This document shows positions 1 through 9,604 of a DNA stretch of 30,366 nt, piece after piece. Source of the stretch: Polyrhizophydium stewartii (Eukaryota > Chytridiomycota > Chytridiomycetes > Rhizophydiales); contig JADGIZ010000074.1 of the NCBI GenBank assembly GCA_027604665.1, positions 1 through 30,366 of the forward strand. Direction: 5' to 3'. The translations under genes and the position numbers were made by a program. The notes beneath the pieces were generated by a model that had not been told where the DNA came from, ran no database searches, and saw only the letters and a program-made list of their open reading frames with translations. Within the stretch, counting starts at the first letter, position 1; each line of letters begins with the position of its first letter.

Positions 1-534
1 CCTGGCCCCGCCCCGACCCCGCCGGCCGCAATGGTGCTCGTGTCGCCCGACAGCCCGCACGCCGACAAGGACGCCGCCGCGCTGCTGGGCCGCATCGACG
101 CGGCGCTGGCCGCGCTGCTCGCCGACATCGGCTCGGTGCCGCCGTCGCCGCTGGCGCAGCACGCCGTCTCGGCCGGCCGCCCGGCCGCGCCGGACCTGGA
201 CGGCCCGCTGCCGCCGCAAGCCGCGCCGGCGGCTGCCTCCGCATCCGCCGCCGCCGCGCTGCCGCGCACGGCCACGGTGTCCAGCGCCGCGTCGGGCAGC
301 AGCATCGGCTCGCCCGGCGACGGCGACGTCGCGGCGCCGGCGCTGGCGCTGGAGCCGCCGGCCACTCCCATGGCCGCAGGCAGCCCGCAGCCGTCGCCCA
401 TCGCACCCAACCCAGATCCTGCAACCCGCCGCTTCACAACCACCGGCATCGTCATTCCACGCCGTGTGCAGTCCCGCTTCGCCATCGCCATCGGGCCAGA
501 ACCCGCCATCCCCCCGGCCCCTCACTCACAGTGA
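1..534 (+). CDS. Ala/Pro-rich protein, 3' part only (5' end outside window)
   Basis: The frame is open from base 1, with the first ATG at 31, and runs to a TGA at 532-534. The product is low complexity: Ala, Pro and Ser dominate, and one short helical-looking stretch rich in Ala and Leu lies near residues 10-30 after the ATG. Third codon positions are almost all G or C up to about base 360 and then become less biased, so the true exon may end earlier or contain an intron. No family is recognised and no catalytic motif is seen. In GC-rich DNA such a frame can be chance, so the coding call is weak. It lies tail to tail with the TMEM62-like gene; the 172 bases between the two stop codons show nothing I can name. 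Confidence 0.35.
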   Translation, partial: PGPAPTPPAAMVLVSPDSPHADKDAAALLGRIDAALAALLADIGSVPPSPLAQHAVSAGRPAAPDLDGPLPPQAAPAAASASAAAALPRTATVSSAASGSSIGSPGDGDVAAPALALEPPATPMAAGSPQPSPIAPNPDPATRRFTTTGIVIPRRVQSRFAIAIGPEPAIPPAPHSQ

Positions 535-706
535 ACGCCCGCTTCGATTGAGACTGTACATATCATCGAATGAACCGAGATCCTTCAATTGTCAATGGAT
601 GTGGCTGGCCATGCATCCTGCGAGCGCGGCGGGCCGGTTGCCGCAGCGCAGCCTGTCGCCTCCGCGAGGTGCCTCCCGCCCGCGGGCTTCGTCATTTGCG
701 GTGGCG

Positions 707-3578
707 TCAAGCGCCACCGCCGCTGGCGGCACGCCTCATACGAACGCCGGGCACGTGTTGCGGGCCTGAGCCCGCGGCGGCCTTGCCCGGCTCGTCGCCG
801 GCGACCTCGGCGTATCCGTGCGCGGGCGTTCCGTGCGGGCCCTTGCGCCATGCCCACAGCACGGCCGCGGCCCACAGCGTGAGCCACGTCTTAGCCGGGC
901 TGACGAATGCGCTGATTGGGCCATAGAACGTGGCCATGCCCAGAGAGTCGCCGAGGTGGTACATGAGCGACACCACGACCATCAGGTGCACGTACCACCG
1001 CCGGTGGATGGGCCGGAAGTGCCGTGGGTTCGTGGGCGCGTACAGCAGCGCGGGCGACGTGCAGCAGAACGACAGGTACATCTCGAGGGGCAGCACCGAG
1101 TACACGATGCCGTAGAACGCTGTTGCAGCCGTGTTTCGCAGTCGCGCCCGAGACAGCGCCAGGGGCGTGACGCCACCGCTGCGTCAGAGTTTGGCTGAGC
1201 GACGCAAGGCACCAGTGGCTATCCAGTTTGAAACCCACCAAAGAGCCAATTGTCCAGCAGCGGGGTCCACGTCCCGTCCTGGAACCAGATGCCGTAGACC
1301 ATCATCCATCCGTACCGACGGCCCGAGTCGGCTGGCGCGCTCGGCACAAACTCGCCAACGAACCACGGCCCCACGAGCAAGTACAAGTTGAACAGAAAGA
1401 GCGGGTAGAACAGCGACGGATACGTCGCCATCTCGCAGAACCTGAAAAACGTGGCGCGCGTTGTGAAGGCAAAGTCCGACAGCGTGTGGTGCAGCCGCTC
1501 GCTTGGCGTTGCGAGTCGCGCCATGGTCAAGTACTCTTGCGCCTCAGTGTCGCGCTCAACCAGACGCTGCGACGCGGTTCGACGGAGCGTATCGTAGGTA
1601 CCAAGAATCTGTGTGGCAAGCACAAACAGCTTGGGGATGAGGAGGAAGCCGATCGAGACAAATAGATAGCCGATAACAAAGAGGTCCTTGAACTGCTCGC
1701 CGGCATCATTAGCTCACGTGGCGCATATGTTGCACGGTCGTGCGCGACGCACCAGTAGCCCAAACGGGAATCCGATGATGGCTCCGCCGACGCCGGTGTC
1801 CATCTCGGCGATGCGCTGCCCGTCAACGCGAAACACCACCGTGTAGTTGGTCGACGCGCCGGCAGAGTCCCACGCCGTGGCGATAAGCGTGTGTTCGTGG
1901 TCGTCGTCGTACACAACAGGGCTCCATGGGATCGTCCAAAGCGGAAGGTGCGGGTCCTCGTCGGCAAGAGACTTCCAGGGCTTGCCACGTCCGCGGTACG
2001 TCGCCTCGGCCAGCAGCACGTCGCCGTCGATGGACGCCTGAACGCGCTCGATCGGCCGCTCGGACCACACAAAGACGCGAATGTGCCGCGATCGCCGGAT
2101 CATCTCGACCGGTTCGCGACCCTCGAGCACAAAGCGTCCGTCCTTGGGGTTCGTCACAAGCACAATCGGCGGCCTCCCACGAATGTACGTCTGCGGCACA
2201 AAAGGCGACTGGTGCGGGATGGGAAGCACCGGCGTGAACAGCGGCAGGTCCAAGAATGACACGAGGTCGTGGTCAACGACGACGATGCGGTACGTGGCGT
2301 GCGACTTGAGGTCGGCCAGCTCCAGCTCCAGAAAGTGGTTGTCCTGGAACGCATACATGGTTTCGCCAAGCCCGCCGGCAAGTTTGTGCAGGTGGCCGCA
2401 CAGCCAGACGGAAATGTGATGCGAAATGTCCCAGAAGGACAGCCCGTCGGACGTCTCGCCAAAGAGCATCGTGGACGTCGGGTAGTGGCTCATGACAAAG
2501 GTATGGTTGTGCGCCTGCTGCTGGCCGACAAGGATTTGCGACGCAAGAAAGTCCATGTCCTTGGTGTCGAGATAACCAAAGAAGTTGATTGGTCGAGTTG
2601 CTCCGGCCTCGGGACTGTTCGGATGCATGGCAACCACGGCGGCGAGTGGTCAGCCTTCGGGGAAGCTTGAGCGCATCGTGCGGGCGACTGTGCACACCAT
2701 GCGTCGACGGCAATGAACGAGTAGACTCCAAACGGCTTGCGCAAATGGAATGCGTAGCCTTCCTGCTTGACGGCCGACAGCGTCCGGAACATGTTCTCGG
2801 AGCTTGCAAACGAGGGGATGTTGAAGCAGTCGTGATTGCCGCGCTGGTCCCACCAGAAGCGACCTTGCTGGCGCTTTAGGACGCCGCTGTCCTCGAGCAT
2901 CGTGTGGTATGCGACCCATTCCTCGCGGTGCTGCTGCGAGTTGAGCGTGCTCTTGGACTTGGCGTCGGTCAGATCGCCCGTGGCGAGCACCAGATCGGGG
3001 CCAATGAGGTTCATCTCGTGTTGAAGAAAGTGGCCAAGGTGCGCAATGCCGCCCTTGGCGCGGAACCGCGAGACATGCAGATCCGAAACCTGCGTGTGCG
3101 CAGCGCCGTCAAGCACGACCAGGCGCAAGGCCCGTCAGCCGCGTGCCGCTCAACGAGTCCCCTCTCCGGGCCGTCCGCTGGTTTGGCCGAATCCGCCGAC
3201 GCCGCCACCGCCGCCTCGGCAGGCCGGCGAGCGACAGCCGCGGCGACGGCGGCCGATCCTGGCACACTGCGCGCCAGAGCGCGCCCGGGCGCAGGCCCAC
3301 GAGCCTGAGCGCCTGCCCAACAGCCCAGCCGGCTCCGAGCCACCTACCTGCATGAAGTGCATCACGTTGTCGGCCGAGTCGGAGAAGCCGGCCGATGAGC
3401 GGCTGCGCTGCGGCGGCGTGGCCAGCACGGCGCTGGCGTCGGCTCCCAGCGGCGCCGTGCGCGCACGCAGGTCGGCCATCGATGCGTCGTAGAGGTACAG
3501 CCCGCCGCGCAGCGCAGCGAGCGCCAGCGCGACCAGCACGACCATGGTCAGCGCCAGCCGGCGCGGATCCGAGGGCAT
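707..3578 (-). CDS. TMEM62-like transmembrane metallophosphoesterase
   Basis: Five exons read on the minus strand: 3578-3348, 3089-2698, 2614-1753, 1692-1239 and 1119-707, giving about 783 aa. All introns are GT-AG and keep frame. Residues ~12-30 form an N-terminal membrane anchor. The calcineurin-like metal-binding motifs follow in order: SDLHVS (Asp80, His82), TGDLTDAK (Asp116), RGNHD (161-164), SHYPTSTM and CGHLHKL. The segments LVLATGDLTDAK and RPINFFG match my memory of human TMEM62 closely. An immunoglobulin-like region follows, then several C-terminal membrane helices in exons 4 and 5. It is likely an endomembrane or surface protein with the phosphoesterase domain on one side; its substrate is not known. 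The protein is longer than human TMEM62 (~640 aa). The exon 2/3 junction was chosen because the upstream frame hits a TGA and because the splice gives the family spacing VDA..RPxNFFG. The last exon's C-terminal tail is poorly conserved. Confidence 0.85.
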
Positions 3579-3736
3579 TCGATTTTGGGAAGAGATTTTG
3601 GCGATTCTGCCTCGCTGCCAGGATCCAACAACATGAGCATGATTTCAGTGCCGCCCCAGCTTAAGGAGATGAGGGTGTGGTCAGTTGTAGCGCCACGACT
3701 AGATTAACTAGAGGGCCGGCCAGTACCGATCGGGTC

Positions 3737-4647
3737 CCAGCGTGCCCGCGCACTCAAGAGCAAAGGGATTCTGGTGCCTTGAGCCGACATTTGGACGATG
3801 GAGATAATGGGAGAGTGTTGCGAGGTCGTGTCTGGTGAGTGGCGTGAGAGAGGGTCTTGGTCTCTTTGGAAGGCTGGGGTGAATTCTTGATCGGAATGAG
3901 AGTGTGCAGTTTGCCGGTGGTTGCCCTTGTGGTGGGCGGCAGACTGGCAGGAGATCGCTTCTCTGTTCGAGGGTCGTTGCGGCGATGGCGTCAAACCAGG
4001 CGAAGCCAGTGCCCTGCACCACCACCCATGGATGTTGATGCTTCCAACGGTCCGTGCCGCATTGCTTTGTCGCGCCACCCTTGCGCTTGACACTTGCCGC
4101 CCCTCATGCTCCAGGCGGCGATGCCATTCTGATTCCTGAGCAGATCCGCCACAAGAGGCAGCCGCCTCGAGTTGGCAGCCGCAAGCCGCCGAGGCCGACT
4201 CCTCCTCAGCATGCGACGCCGCCGAAATCGCATGGGGCCGCTGGCAACCACGACGCCAAGGACCTGATCGTGCCCTGCGGCCTCCGCCACTGCGACAAGT
4301 GCGACACCATCTGGTGCCGCCACAAGAACGCGTGCATCAACATGCACATGCACGCCATGTTCTGCCTGAAGCAGCTTCTGAAAGACGAGCAAGGCATGAC
4401 CCTCAGGCAAGACAGCACGCTGTACTTGCGGCCTCAACAACGTGCTCAAGCATGATGTGCGGCTCCTGCTGTGCACTTCTTTGGCTCGACAAGGAAACCA
4501 CAAGTGCGAATCAGCAATACTCAATGTTTACTCCTGTGCTCAAGCACAAACGAGCACTGGTGCGTTGCTGACCGCTTGGATCCTGCGTCTGTTTGGTGAT
4601 ATGCGGTCGACACAGCTAGTTTGTATCGCTGTGATGCTGTTTCCTGG
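3737..4647. repeat. Dispersed ~0.9 kb repeat, copy 1
   Basis: This stretch is closely similar to 8004-8892. Homology starts abruptly at CCAGCGTGCCCGCGCACTCA in both copies and is nearly free of indels for about 820 bases; I estimate by eye over 90% identity up to about base 4500. It then weakens, with a ~20-base length difference, and ends near TATCGCTGTG..GCTGT. No clear terminal inverted repeats or target-site duplication could be seen. Both copies lie in the gap between two minus-strand genes, here between the start of the TMEM62-like gene and the stop of the SET gene. It fills most of the gene-free interval 3579-4724. On its plus strand it holds the Fanzor-like remnant at 4054-4455. Confidence 0.85.
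4054..4455 (+). pseudogene. Fanzor/TnpB-like C-terminal remnant, copy 1
   Basis: A 133-codon frame starts at ATG 4054 and stops at TGA 4453-4455. Its last third reads GLRHCDKCDTIWCRHKNACI followed by NMHMHAM. The order Gly-Leu-Arg-x-Cys, Cys-x-x-Cys, x-Ile-Trp, Arg-x-x-Asn-Ala, Asn-Met is the pattern of the zinc finger plus RuvC-III motif at the C-terminus of Fanzor and other TnpB-like proteins (typically W-[ND]-R-D-x-N-A-A-x-N). The catalytic Asp of RuvC-III is His here, and no RuvC-I/II core or wedge domain is seen upstream in any frame. It is therefore a dead fragment, not a nuclease gene. The alternative is an unrelated small Cys/His zinc-binding ORF. The family call rests on memory of the motif. 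Confidence 0.42.
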
Positions 4648-4724
4648 AATCCCGCATCTGCATGGCGATCTGTGTATCTGATGTGTGAATTCAGCAACCA
4701 AAAACTTGCAACGCACAATTGGAT

Positions 4725-6512
4725 TCATTCGCGACTGGCATCAGAAACACCAAGGCTCGCAAGCCTCTCGCTGACAATTCCATCCGTGGCCGCATCATCA
4801 TCTGCTTCGCCTTCTGCCTCGTCGCCGCTCCTGTCCATCACCAGGCCATACTCGACCATGTTCTCCTGGATCTCGGGCATCTGCAGGTACGCCTCGACAA
4901 CGTTTCCAAGATACATGCACGTGTCGCTGACCTTTGAGACGTAGTCGGTGCGAAAGTCGAGCAGAAGCTGTATCATTGCGCTGTTGCCCATGTCGGCGGC
5001 CATCTGTTGCATGTCGAGGCTCAGTAACACGTTCAGTTTCTCTTGGACCTCGCGGAACAGCGTCATCCACATGCGCAGCGAGAGCGCAGTGTAGTGGCCG
5101 AGCCCGCGGAGCGAGGCAGCTATGGTGTTGCGCGTCGGATCAGTGATATGCGCGTTGCCGATTACAAACACAGAAACATCATCATCCTCGTAAACCTTGA
5201 ACTTGTCTGCGCGAGTGAGGGCTGCAATGTGGAGGGCCAGCAGATCGTCGTACGAAATCAGATCCGGCGCGGCGTTTACAAGCCTCCAATCTTTGGCGGG
5301 ATCTTGGTCGAGCTTGGCAAAGGGCGGGCTCATGTCATCATTGACCGTCATGCGAATCAGCTGCTTGAGACCAAGCTGGTTCAAGAGATACATGCGATCT
5401 GTCATGAGCATTGCCTTTTCGAGATCCTCGATCTTCTCATCGTCGGGCTTGTCGTCGTCGTCGACGACGTCGTCGTTACCGTCGTCCTCATTGTCGCCAG
5501 ACTCGGTCTGAGCAGCTCGCATCTGGGCCAGAAGCTCGGATGCCGATGCATGGGCCAGCCTGGCTTCCTCGCTTGGCACGGGCGGACCGATCGCGGCGAT
5601 GGTCTCGACAGGGACTTTGAACACGACGACGCGGTTCGAGTTGCCGGGAACAATGAACCCGTGGGTGAATAGCAGTTCCTCGTTGGGCTTGTCGCCGTAC
5701 GAAATGAAGATCTCGTCGCCCTCGGCGAGCGGTTCTTTGAGCCGGAGCTCCATGCCGCGCTCGGTCAGGCACCAGTATGCGTTGGGCGTAGGCGAGTGAT
5801 TCGCAAAGTCAATGAGAGGCACAATGACCAGATCGTCGGTCCAGCCGCCTGCCGGTGCGGTCTTGCCCTGCGGAGGCGGTGCCGCTTCGGCCGCAGACGC
5901 AGCCGACATGGCACGGCTCCACACGGCGCCGTTGCTCCACATGAAGTCCTCGAGCGTCGGAGGCTCAGACGCCGCGGCTGCCGCCATGGCCGACCAAACT
6001 GGGGCGAGGCGCGCGTAGTCGCCCTCGAGCGAGCGCCGCTTGGCCCGGACGGCGTCGTCAACGTGCGTTGCATCGAGAGCCTCCAGCTCGCGGTCGCTCG
6101 CAAGCAGCGGCGTCAGGAATCGCTTGGGGAACAGGCGCATGTACGGCGCCCAGCGCTCCGACGGCTGCAGCCGCAGCCAGAGCAGCAGCACGCGAATGTA
6201 CATGGACTCTGGCGGCGGGCCTGCAGGACTGGCCTCGGGCTGCGGGGCTTCGTACACGGCTTGGAGCTGCTCGATTGCGGCTCGCAGTCCTGGGCTGTCC
6301 TTGGACTCGGCGAGCGCCAAGGTTTTCGACAGCATGAGCGGGTGCGGGACGGACAGGAGCACCGTGTCGCTGCCAGAGAGGGCATCGGCGGCAAACAGGC
6401 CCATGCCCTTGTCGGGCGACTCTGCGACCGCAACGCCTGGGTGCACCGCGCAACCGCGGGACGAGGCCCAGCGCAGCATGTCGGCGCACACGTCGCTCGC
6501 GGTGGCGGTCAT
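4725..6512 (-). CDS. SET-domain protein lysine (or histidine) methyltransferase, SETD3/SETD4/Rubisco-LSMT type
   Basis: A single uninterrupted frame of 595 codons. Near the N-terminus, GMGLFAADALSGSDTVLLSV is the usual first SET strand and turn (G-x-G-x-F/V-A). A long helical insert follows, containing MYIRVLLLWLRLQPSERWAP. The core SET motifs are VPLIDFANHSPTPNAYW (the N-H-x-x-x-x-N cofactor loop) and EGDEIFISYGDKPNEELLFT (the ISYG/N-E-L-L signature). This spacing is that of the SETD3/SETD4/SETD6/LSMT group, whose C-terminal Rubisco-LSMT substrate-binding domain would be the second half here. An Asp/Glu-rich acidic linker (DNEDDGNDDVVDDDDKPDDE) splits that half. The substrate cannot be read from sequence; family members act on Rubisco, actin His, or ribosomal and signalling proteins. 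The start was taken as the first ATG. The stop lies 78 bases from the edge of repeat copy 1. Confidence 0.85.
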   Translation of the reverse strand: MTATASDVCADMLRWASSRGCAVHPGVAVAESPDKGMGLFAADALSGSDTVLLSVPHPLMLSKTLALAESKDSPGLRAAIEQLQAVYEAPQPEASPAGPPPESMYIRVLLLWLRLQPSERWAPYMRLFPKRFLTPLLASDRELEALDATHVDDAVRAKRRSLEGDYARLAPVWSAMAAAAASEPPTLEDFMWSNGAVWSRAMSAASAAEAAPPPQGKTAPAGGWTDDLVIVPLIDFANHSPTPNAYWCLTERGMELRLKEPLAEGDEIFISYGDKPNEELLFTHGFIVPGNSNRVVVFKVPVETIAAIGPPVPSEEARLAHASASELLAQMRAAQTESGDNEDDGNDDVVDDDDKPDDEKIEDLEKAMLMTDRMYLLNQLGLKQLIRMTVNDDMSPPFAKLDQDPAKDWRLVNAAPDLISYDDLLALHIAALTRADKFKVYEDDDVSVFVIGNAHITDPTRNTIAASLRGLGHYTALSLRMWMTLFREVQEKLNVLLSLDMQQMAADMGNSAMIQLLLDFRTDYVSKVSDTCMYLGNVVEAYLQMPEIQENMVEYGLVMDRSGDEAEGEADDDAATDGIVSERLASLGVSDASRE

Positions 6513-6602
6513 ACGTGGTTGGCTGAAGGAGGGTCAAGGACGAAGGGGCGGCAGATCGCCCGTCCAGACGGCATGACCGCAGCTTTCCGAAACAGAGTTC
6601 AT

Positions 6603-7865
6603 TCATACGGGCTGGATCCCCGCAATACTCCGAAGCTGCTCGAGGATCAGGAACGTGATGATTGTGTGCGGGCCGAGCCTGCATGCGGACAGATCTTGCG
6701 TCAGCGGGCGGCGTGACGGAGCATTCGCGGCCAGCGGCACCGCACCGCATCCATTGCGGCAGCCAGCCCTTGAACAGGCCGCGCACTCCTTCGGTCTGCA
6801 TTGTCTTTTGGAAGCAGTCCAGCGCCGATGAGTACTTGAGGCCGACGCCATCGGGGCCAAACTTTTGGTTCATGTACCGCGACTTGATCGTGTCCTGCAG
6901 AGAAAAGCGGATGAGCACTTGTACTCGGCCGCAGGCCTGAGAGCGTCTCATGTTGCGCTCACGATGGGCGATGTTGCCGTTGCGCACACAAGCCCGGCAA
7001 ACATGGAGCACACAAAGTGCGCCAGGATGCCTTCGGACATGTATCCAGATTCAAGGAGTAGGCGCTTGGAGTGGTCGTAGCTGCGCACGAGCCAATGTAA
7101 GCACATCCATTGCAATATCAGCTTGCGCAGCACTCCCCACGCACCTGGGCAGTTGCGACGCGCACAGCACAATCGCTCGCTGGGTCGTCGGGCCGACGCC
7201 GCGGTACAGCCCGCGGAGGCCCTCTTTGCGCCAGATGTCCATGCCGATCGCGAGTGCGCCTTGGGAAAGCTCCGACGTCTGCGCCTGCATGCGCACCTTG
7301 ATCAAGTCTGTTGGGTTGGCAACGGCCGACCCGATCATGCCGGATCCGCCGGCAGCGACGACCTTTTTCCAAAGCGGCTCTCGCTGCTCGCCCTCGGAGC
7401 GCAAGGCATGCTTGAATGGCTCGTAGAGCCCCATGCGCAGCGTCGAGTATGTGCCCTCGCGCAGCAGGGACGCCGAGAGTCCCTTGTAGACTCCCGCGAC
7501 GCCCTCGTCGCGCATGATGGTGAGCAGGCCGCGAATGAAGCCCTTGTACTTTATCGGCGCCGGCCCAGCCGCCGCGCCTGCAGGTGGGTGTGCGGCCGTG
7601 CGCTTGGCGAGCTCGCCCTGCAGCTGCAGCCGCACCTTGATGGTGTCGACCGGGTGCGTGACTGCCGGCCGCGGGGAAACGTCAGCGCCACAGACGCCAG
7701 CGAGCCTCGGGCAGGCAGGCCGGCGCGGCTCGAGCCCGTGCGGGCGGCGGGGGGAGGCGCTGGAACATGGCAGGGCCGCGGCATGTGGGGCTCACCAAAG
7801 GCAGCCGCCATGCACGAGACGCCGCCAAAGGCGAACCCGAGCGCCTTGTGCTGGTCGGCAGACAT
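6603..7865 (-). CDS. Mitochondrial carrier, uncoupling-protein/dicarboxylate-carrier-like (SLC25 family)
   Basis: Five exons: 7865-7796, 7661-7145, 7080-6963, 6894-6746 and 6678-6603, giving 309 aa, the normal SLC25 length. The three PxDxxK/RxR signatures are THPVDTIKVRLQLQGE, ANPTDLIKVRMQAQ and TSPIDTIKSRYMNQ. Each is followed by the second-half motif GVYKGLSASLLREG, GLYRGVGPTTQRA or GLFKGWLPQWMRLGP. The motifs around SYDHSKRLLL and the final RLGPHTIITFLILEQLR resemble UCPs and the brain/kidney UCP-like carriers. It is expected in the inner mitochondrial membrane as an antiporter or proton leak. Ligand type cannot be fixed: family members move dicarboxylates, phosphate or protons. All four introns are GT-AG (134, 64, 68 and 67 nt). 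Exon 1 is short and ends within the first signature, as is common in this family. The stop is 90 bases upstream (in transcription terms) of the SET gene start. Confidence 0.88.
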
Positions 7866-8003
7866 GTCTCCAGACGGGAAAGCACGAGCTCACGCGACCC
7901 GGCGCCTCCAGAGAGACGGCCAGAGCGATGGTCGTGGAGATTGGCTGTGCCGGGTCGGGCGAGATCTCTGTCGGGCGAGCGACCGACGGCCGGCTCGGCG
8001 AGA

Positions 8004-8892
8004 CCAGCGTGCCCGCGCACTCAAGACCAAGGGGAGTCTGGTGCTTTGAGCCGACATTTGGGCGATGGTGATCATGGGAGAGTGTTGCGAGGTCGTGTCT
8101 GGTGAGTGGCGTGAGAGAGGGTCTTGGTCTCTTTGGAAGGCTGGGGTGAATTCTTGATCGGAATGAGAGTGTGCAGTTTGCCGGTGGTTGCCCTTGTGGT
8201 GGGCGGCAGACTGGCAGGAGATCGCTTCTCTGTTCGAGGGTCGTTGCGGCGATGGCGTCAAACCAGGTGAGGCCGGTGCCCTGCACCACCACCCACGGAT
8301 GTTGATGCTTCCAACGGTCCGTGCCGCATTGCTTTGTCGCGCCACCCTTGCGCTTGACACTTGCCGCCCCTCATGCTCCAGGCGGCGATGCCATTCTGAC
8401 TCCTGAGCAGATCCGCCACAAGAGGCAGCCGCCTCGAGTTGGCAGCCGCAAGCCGCTGAGGCCGACTTCTCCTTGGCATGCGACGCCGCCGAAATCGCAT
8501 GGGGCCGCCTGCAACCACGACGCCAAGGACCTGATCGTGTCCTGCGGCCTCTGCCACTGCCACAAGTGCGACACCATCTGGTGCCGCCACAAGAACGCGT
8601 GCATCAACATGCACATGCACGCCATGTTCTGCCTGAAGCAGCCTCTGAAAGACGAGCAAGGCATGACCCTCAGGCAAGACAGCACGCTGTACTTGCGGCC
8701 TCAACAACGTGCTCAAGCATGATGTGCGGCTCCTGCCGTGCACTCCTTTGGCTCGACAAGGAAACCACAAGTGCGAATCAGCAATATTCAACGTTATTTC
8801 GTGTGCGAGCACAAGCGGACACCGCTGCGTTGCTGACCGCTTGGCTGCCGTGTCTATTTGATGATCCGTATCGCTGTGTTGCTGTCTGCAGG
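8004..8892. repeat. Dispersed ~0.9 kb repeat, copy 2
   Basis: Second copy of the element at 3737-4647, in the same orientation and offset by 4267 bases at the left edge. It begins 139 bases upstream of the start codon of the UCP-like carrier and ends about 30 bases before the stop of the Cdc25-like gene, filling the interval 7866-8923. Copy 1 has the same placement relative to its neighbours (159 bases from an ATG, 78 from a stop). The bases on the left side outside the repeat do not match copy 1. Inverted termini or target-site duplications were not found by eye. Confidence 0.85.
8321..8722 (+). pseudogene. Fanzor/TnpB-like C-terminal remnant, copy 2
   Basis: A 133-codon frame aligns without gaps to the one at 4054-4455, with nine amino-acid differences by eye. 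The key part reads GLCHCHKCDTIWCRHKNACI then NMHMHAM. The Cys-x-x-Cys pair, the Ile-Trp and the Arg-x-x-Asn-Ala / Asn-Met positions are kept. The presumed RuvC-III Asp is His, the same change as in copy 1. Most differences change the amino acid, which fits drift without selection. As for copy 1, no nuclease core lies upstream, so this is read as an inactive mobile-element fragment. Confidence 0.42.
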
Positions 8893-8923
8893 ATCGATAG
8901 AGTCAATAATGACCGAGATTGTC

Positions 8924-9535
8924 TCATTCCAGAACGACCAGGTCGTTCCGATTGCCGTACAAGCCGGCCCAGCCCTTGAATCCACCTTCGAGCACGGCAA
9001 CGGGAAGCAACAGCCCCCTCTCGGCATCGATCAGTCGTTCGAGATGTGCCGCAGCCTTGGGACCGCGGATGAGCGAGAGCTGGCAATGAACAAGGAGCGT
9101 CTGACGAGGTTGTCGCGAGATCTGTGGGGGGCCACCCTGATCCTTGGAGCCCGCGCCGTCCCGACTTGCCTCTGCGGCAGCAGCGAGATGCGTGAGGCCC
9201 ATGAGCGCAAGCGCGTCTCGAAGCGAGTGTGCGTTCAGGAGTTGATCGACGGGCACGTTGAGTGCGCCAACAATGTGCATGCGACGGTGCATGGCGGGCT
9301 CGCGGACATCAACGATGGTGTACCGTGTCGTGCTGAGCAGCATGAGCGGTCAGCTGGACTGCGGCTGCGTGCGTGCCGTTGCTGTTGCCGTTGCGCACCT
9401 GGCTGGGTCGAGCATCCGCAGCGCGACAACCTGCGGCTTGACGAGCTCAAAGTTCGCGACGGACGTGGACGAGAGCCGGCGGACGCCCGGCAGCGCGCGC
9501 GCAAGTGCGAGCGCTTGCCCGCACAAGCTCGCCAT
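8924..9535 (-). CDS. Rhodanese-domain phosphatase, Cdc25/arsenate-reductase-like, with N-terminal presequence
   Basis: Two exons, 9535-9399 and 9332-8924 (66-nt intron), give 181 aa. The acceptor was placed after the in-frame TGA upstream of 9343; this yields a smooth join into STTRYTIVDVREPAMHRRMH. The rhodanese fold is marked by TIVDVREP, HIVGALNVP, the active-site loop LLVHCQLSLIRGPKAA (Cys129, Arg135, C-x5-R) and the closing VAVLEGGFKGWAG. The loop C-x-x-S-x-x-R-G-P-x-A matches small plant and protist Cdc25/ACR2-type enzymes rather than sulfurtransferases, so tyrosine/dual-specificity phosphatase or arsenate reductase activity is likely. The first ~25 residues (MASLCGQALALARALPGVRR) are Arg/Ala/Leu-rich without acids, like a mitochondrial targeting peptide. 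Its start faces the start of the dienelactone hydrolase-like gene 69 bases away. Confidence 0.75.
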
Positions 9536-9604
9536 GACTCTGGCCGTCCCAGGTCGCCACTTGCGAGCTTTGCGGGCGAGTTCAATCTCGCACTTTGACG
9601 CAAG
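9536..9604. promoter_or_regulatory. Short divergent promoter region, rhodanese / dienelactone hydrolase genes
   Basis: Only 69 bases separate the start codons of two divergent genes, so both promoters and both 5' leaders must lie here or overlap the coding sequences. No TATA box is visible. The call follows from gene arrangement only. Confidence 0.4.

Noticed and set aside
3704..4093. Minus-strand frame in repeat copy 1, with a close partner at 7890-8360
   Set aside because: The two frames are alike only because the DNA is repeated. The products have Ser/Arg/His-rich composition without motifs, and the opposite strand carries the recognisable Cys/His pattern.
3737..4647. Terminal inverted repeats for the dispersed element
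   Set aside because: The left end (CCAGCGTGCC) and the reverse complement of the right end share only a short CAGC-like start, too weak to support TIRs.
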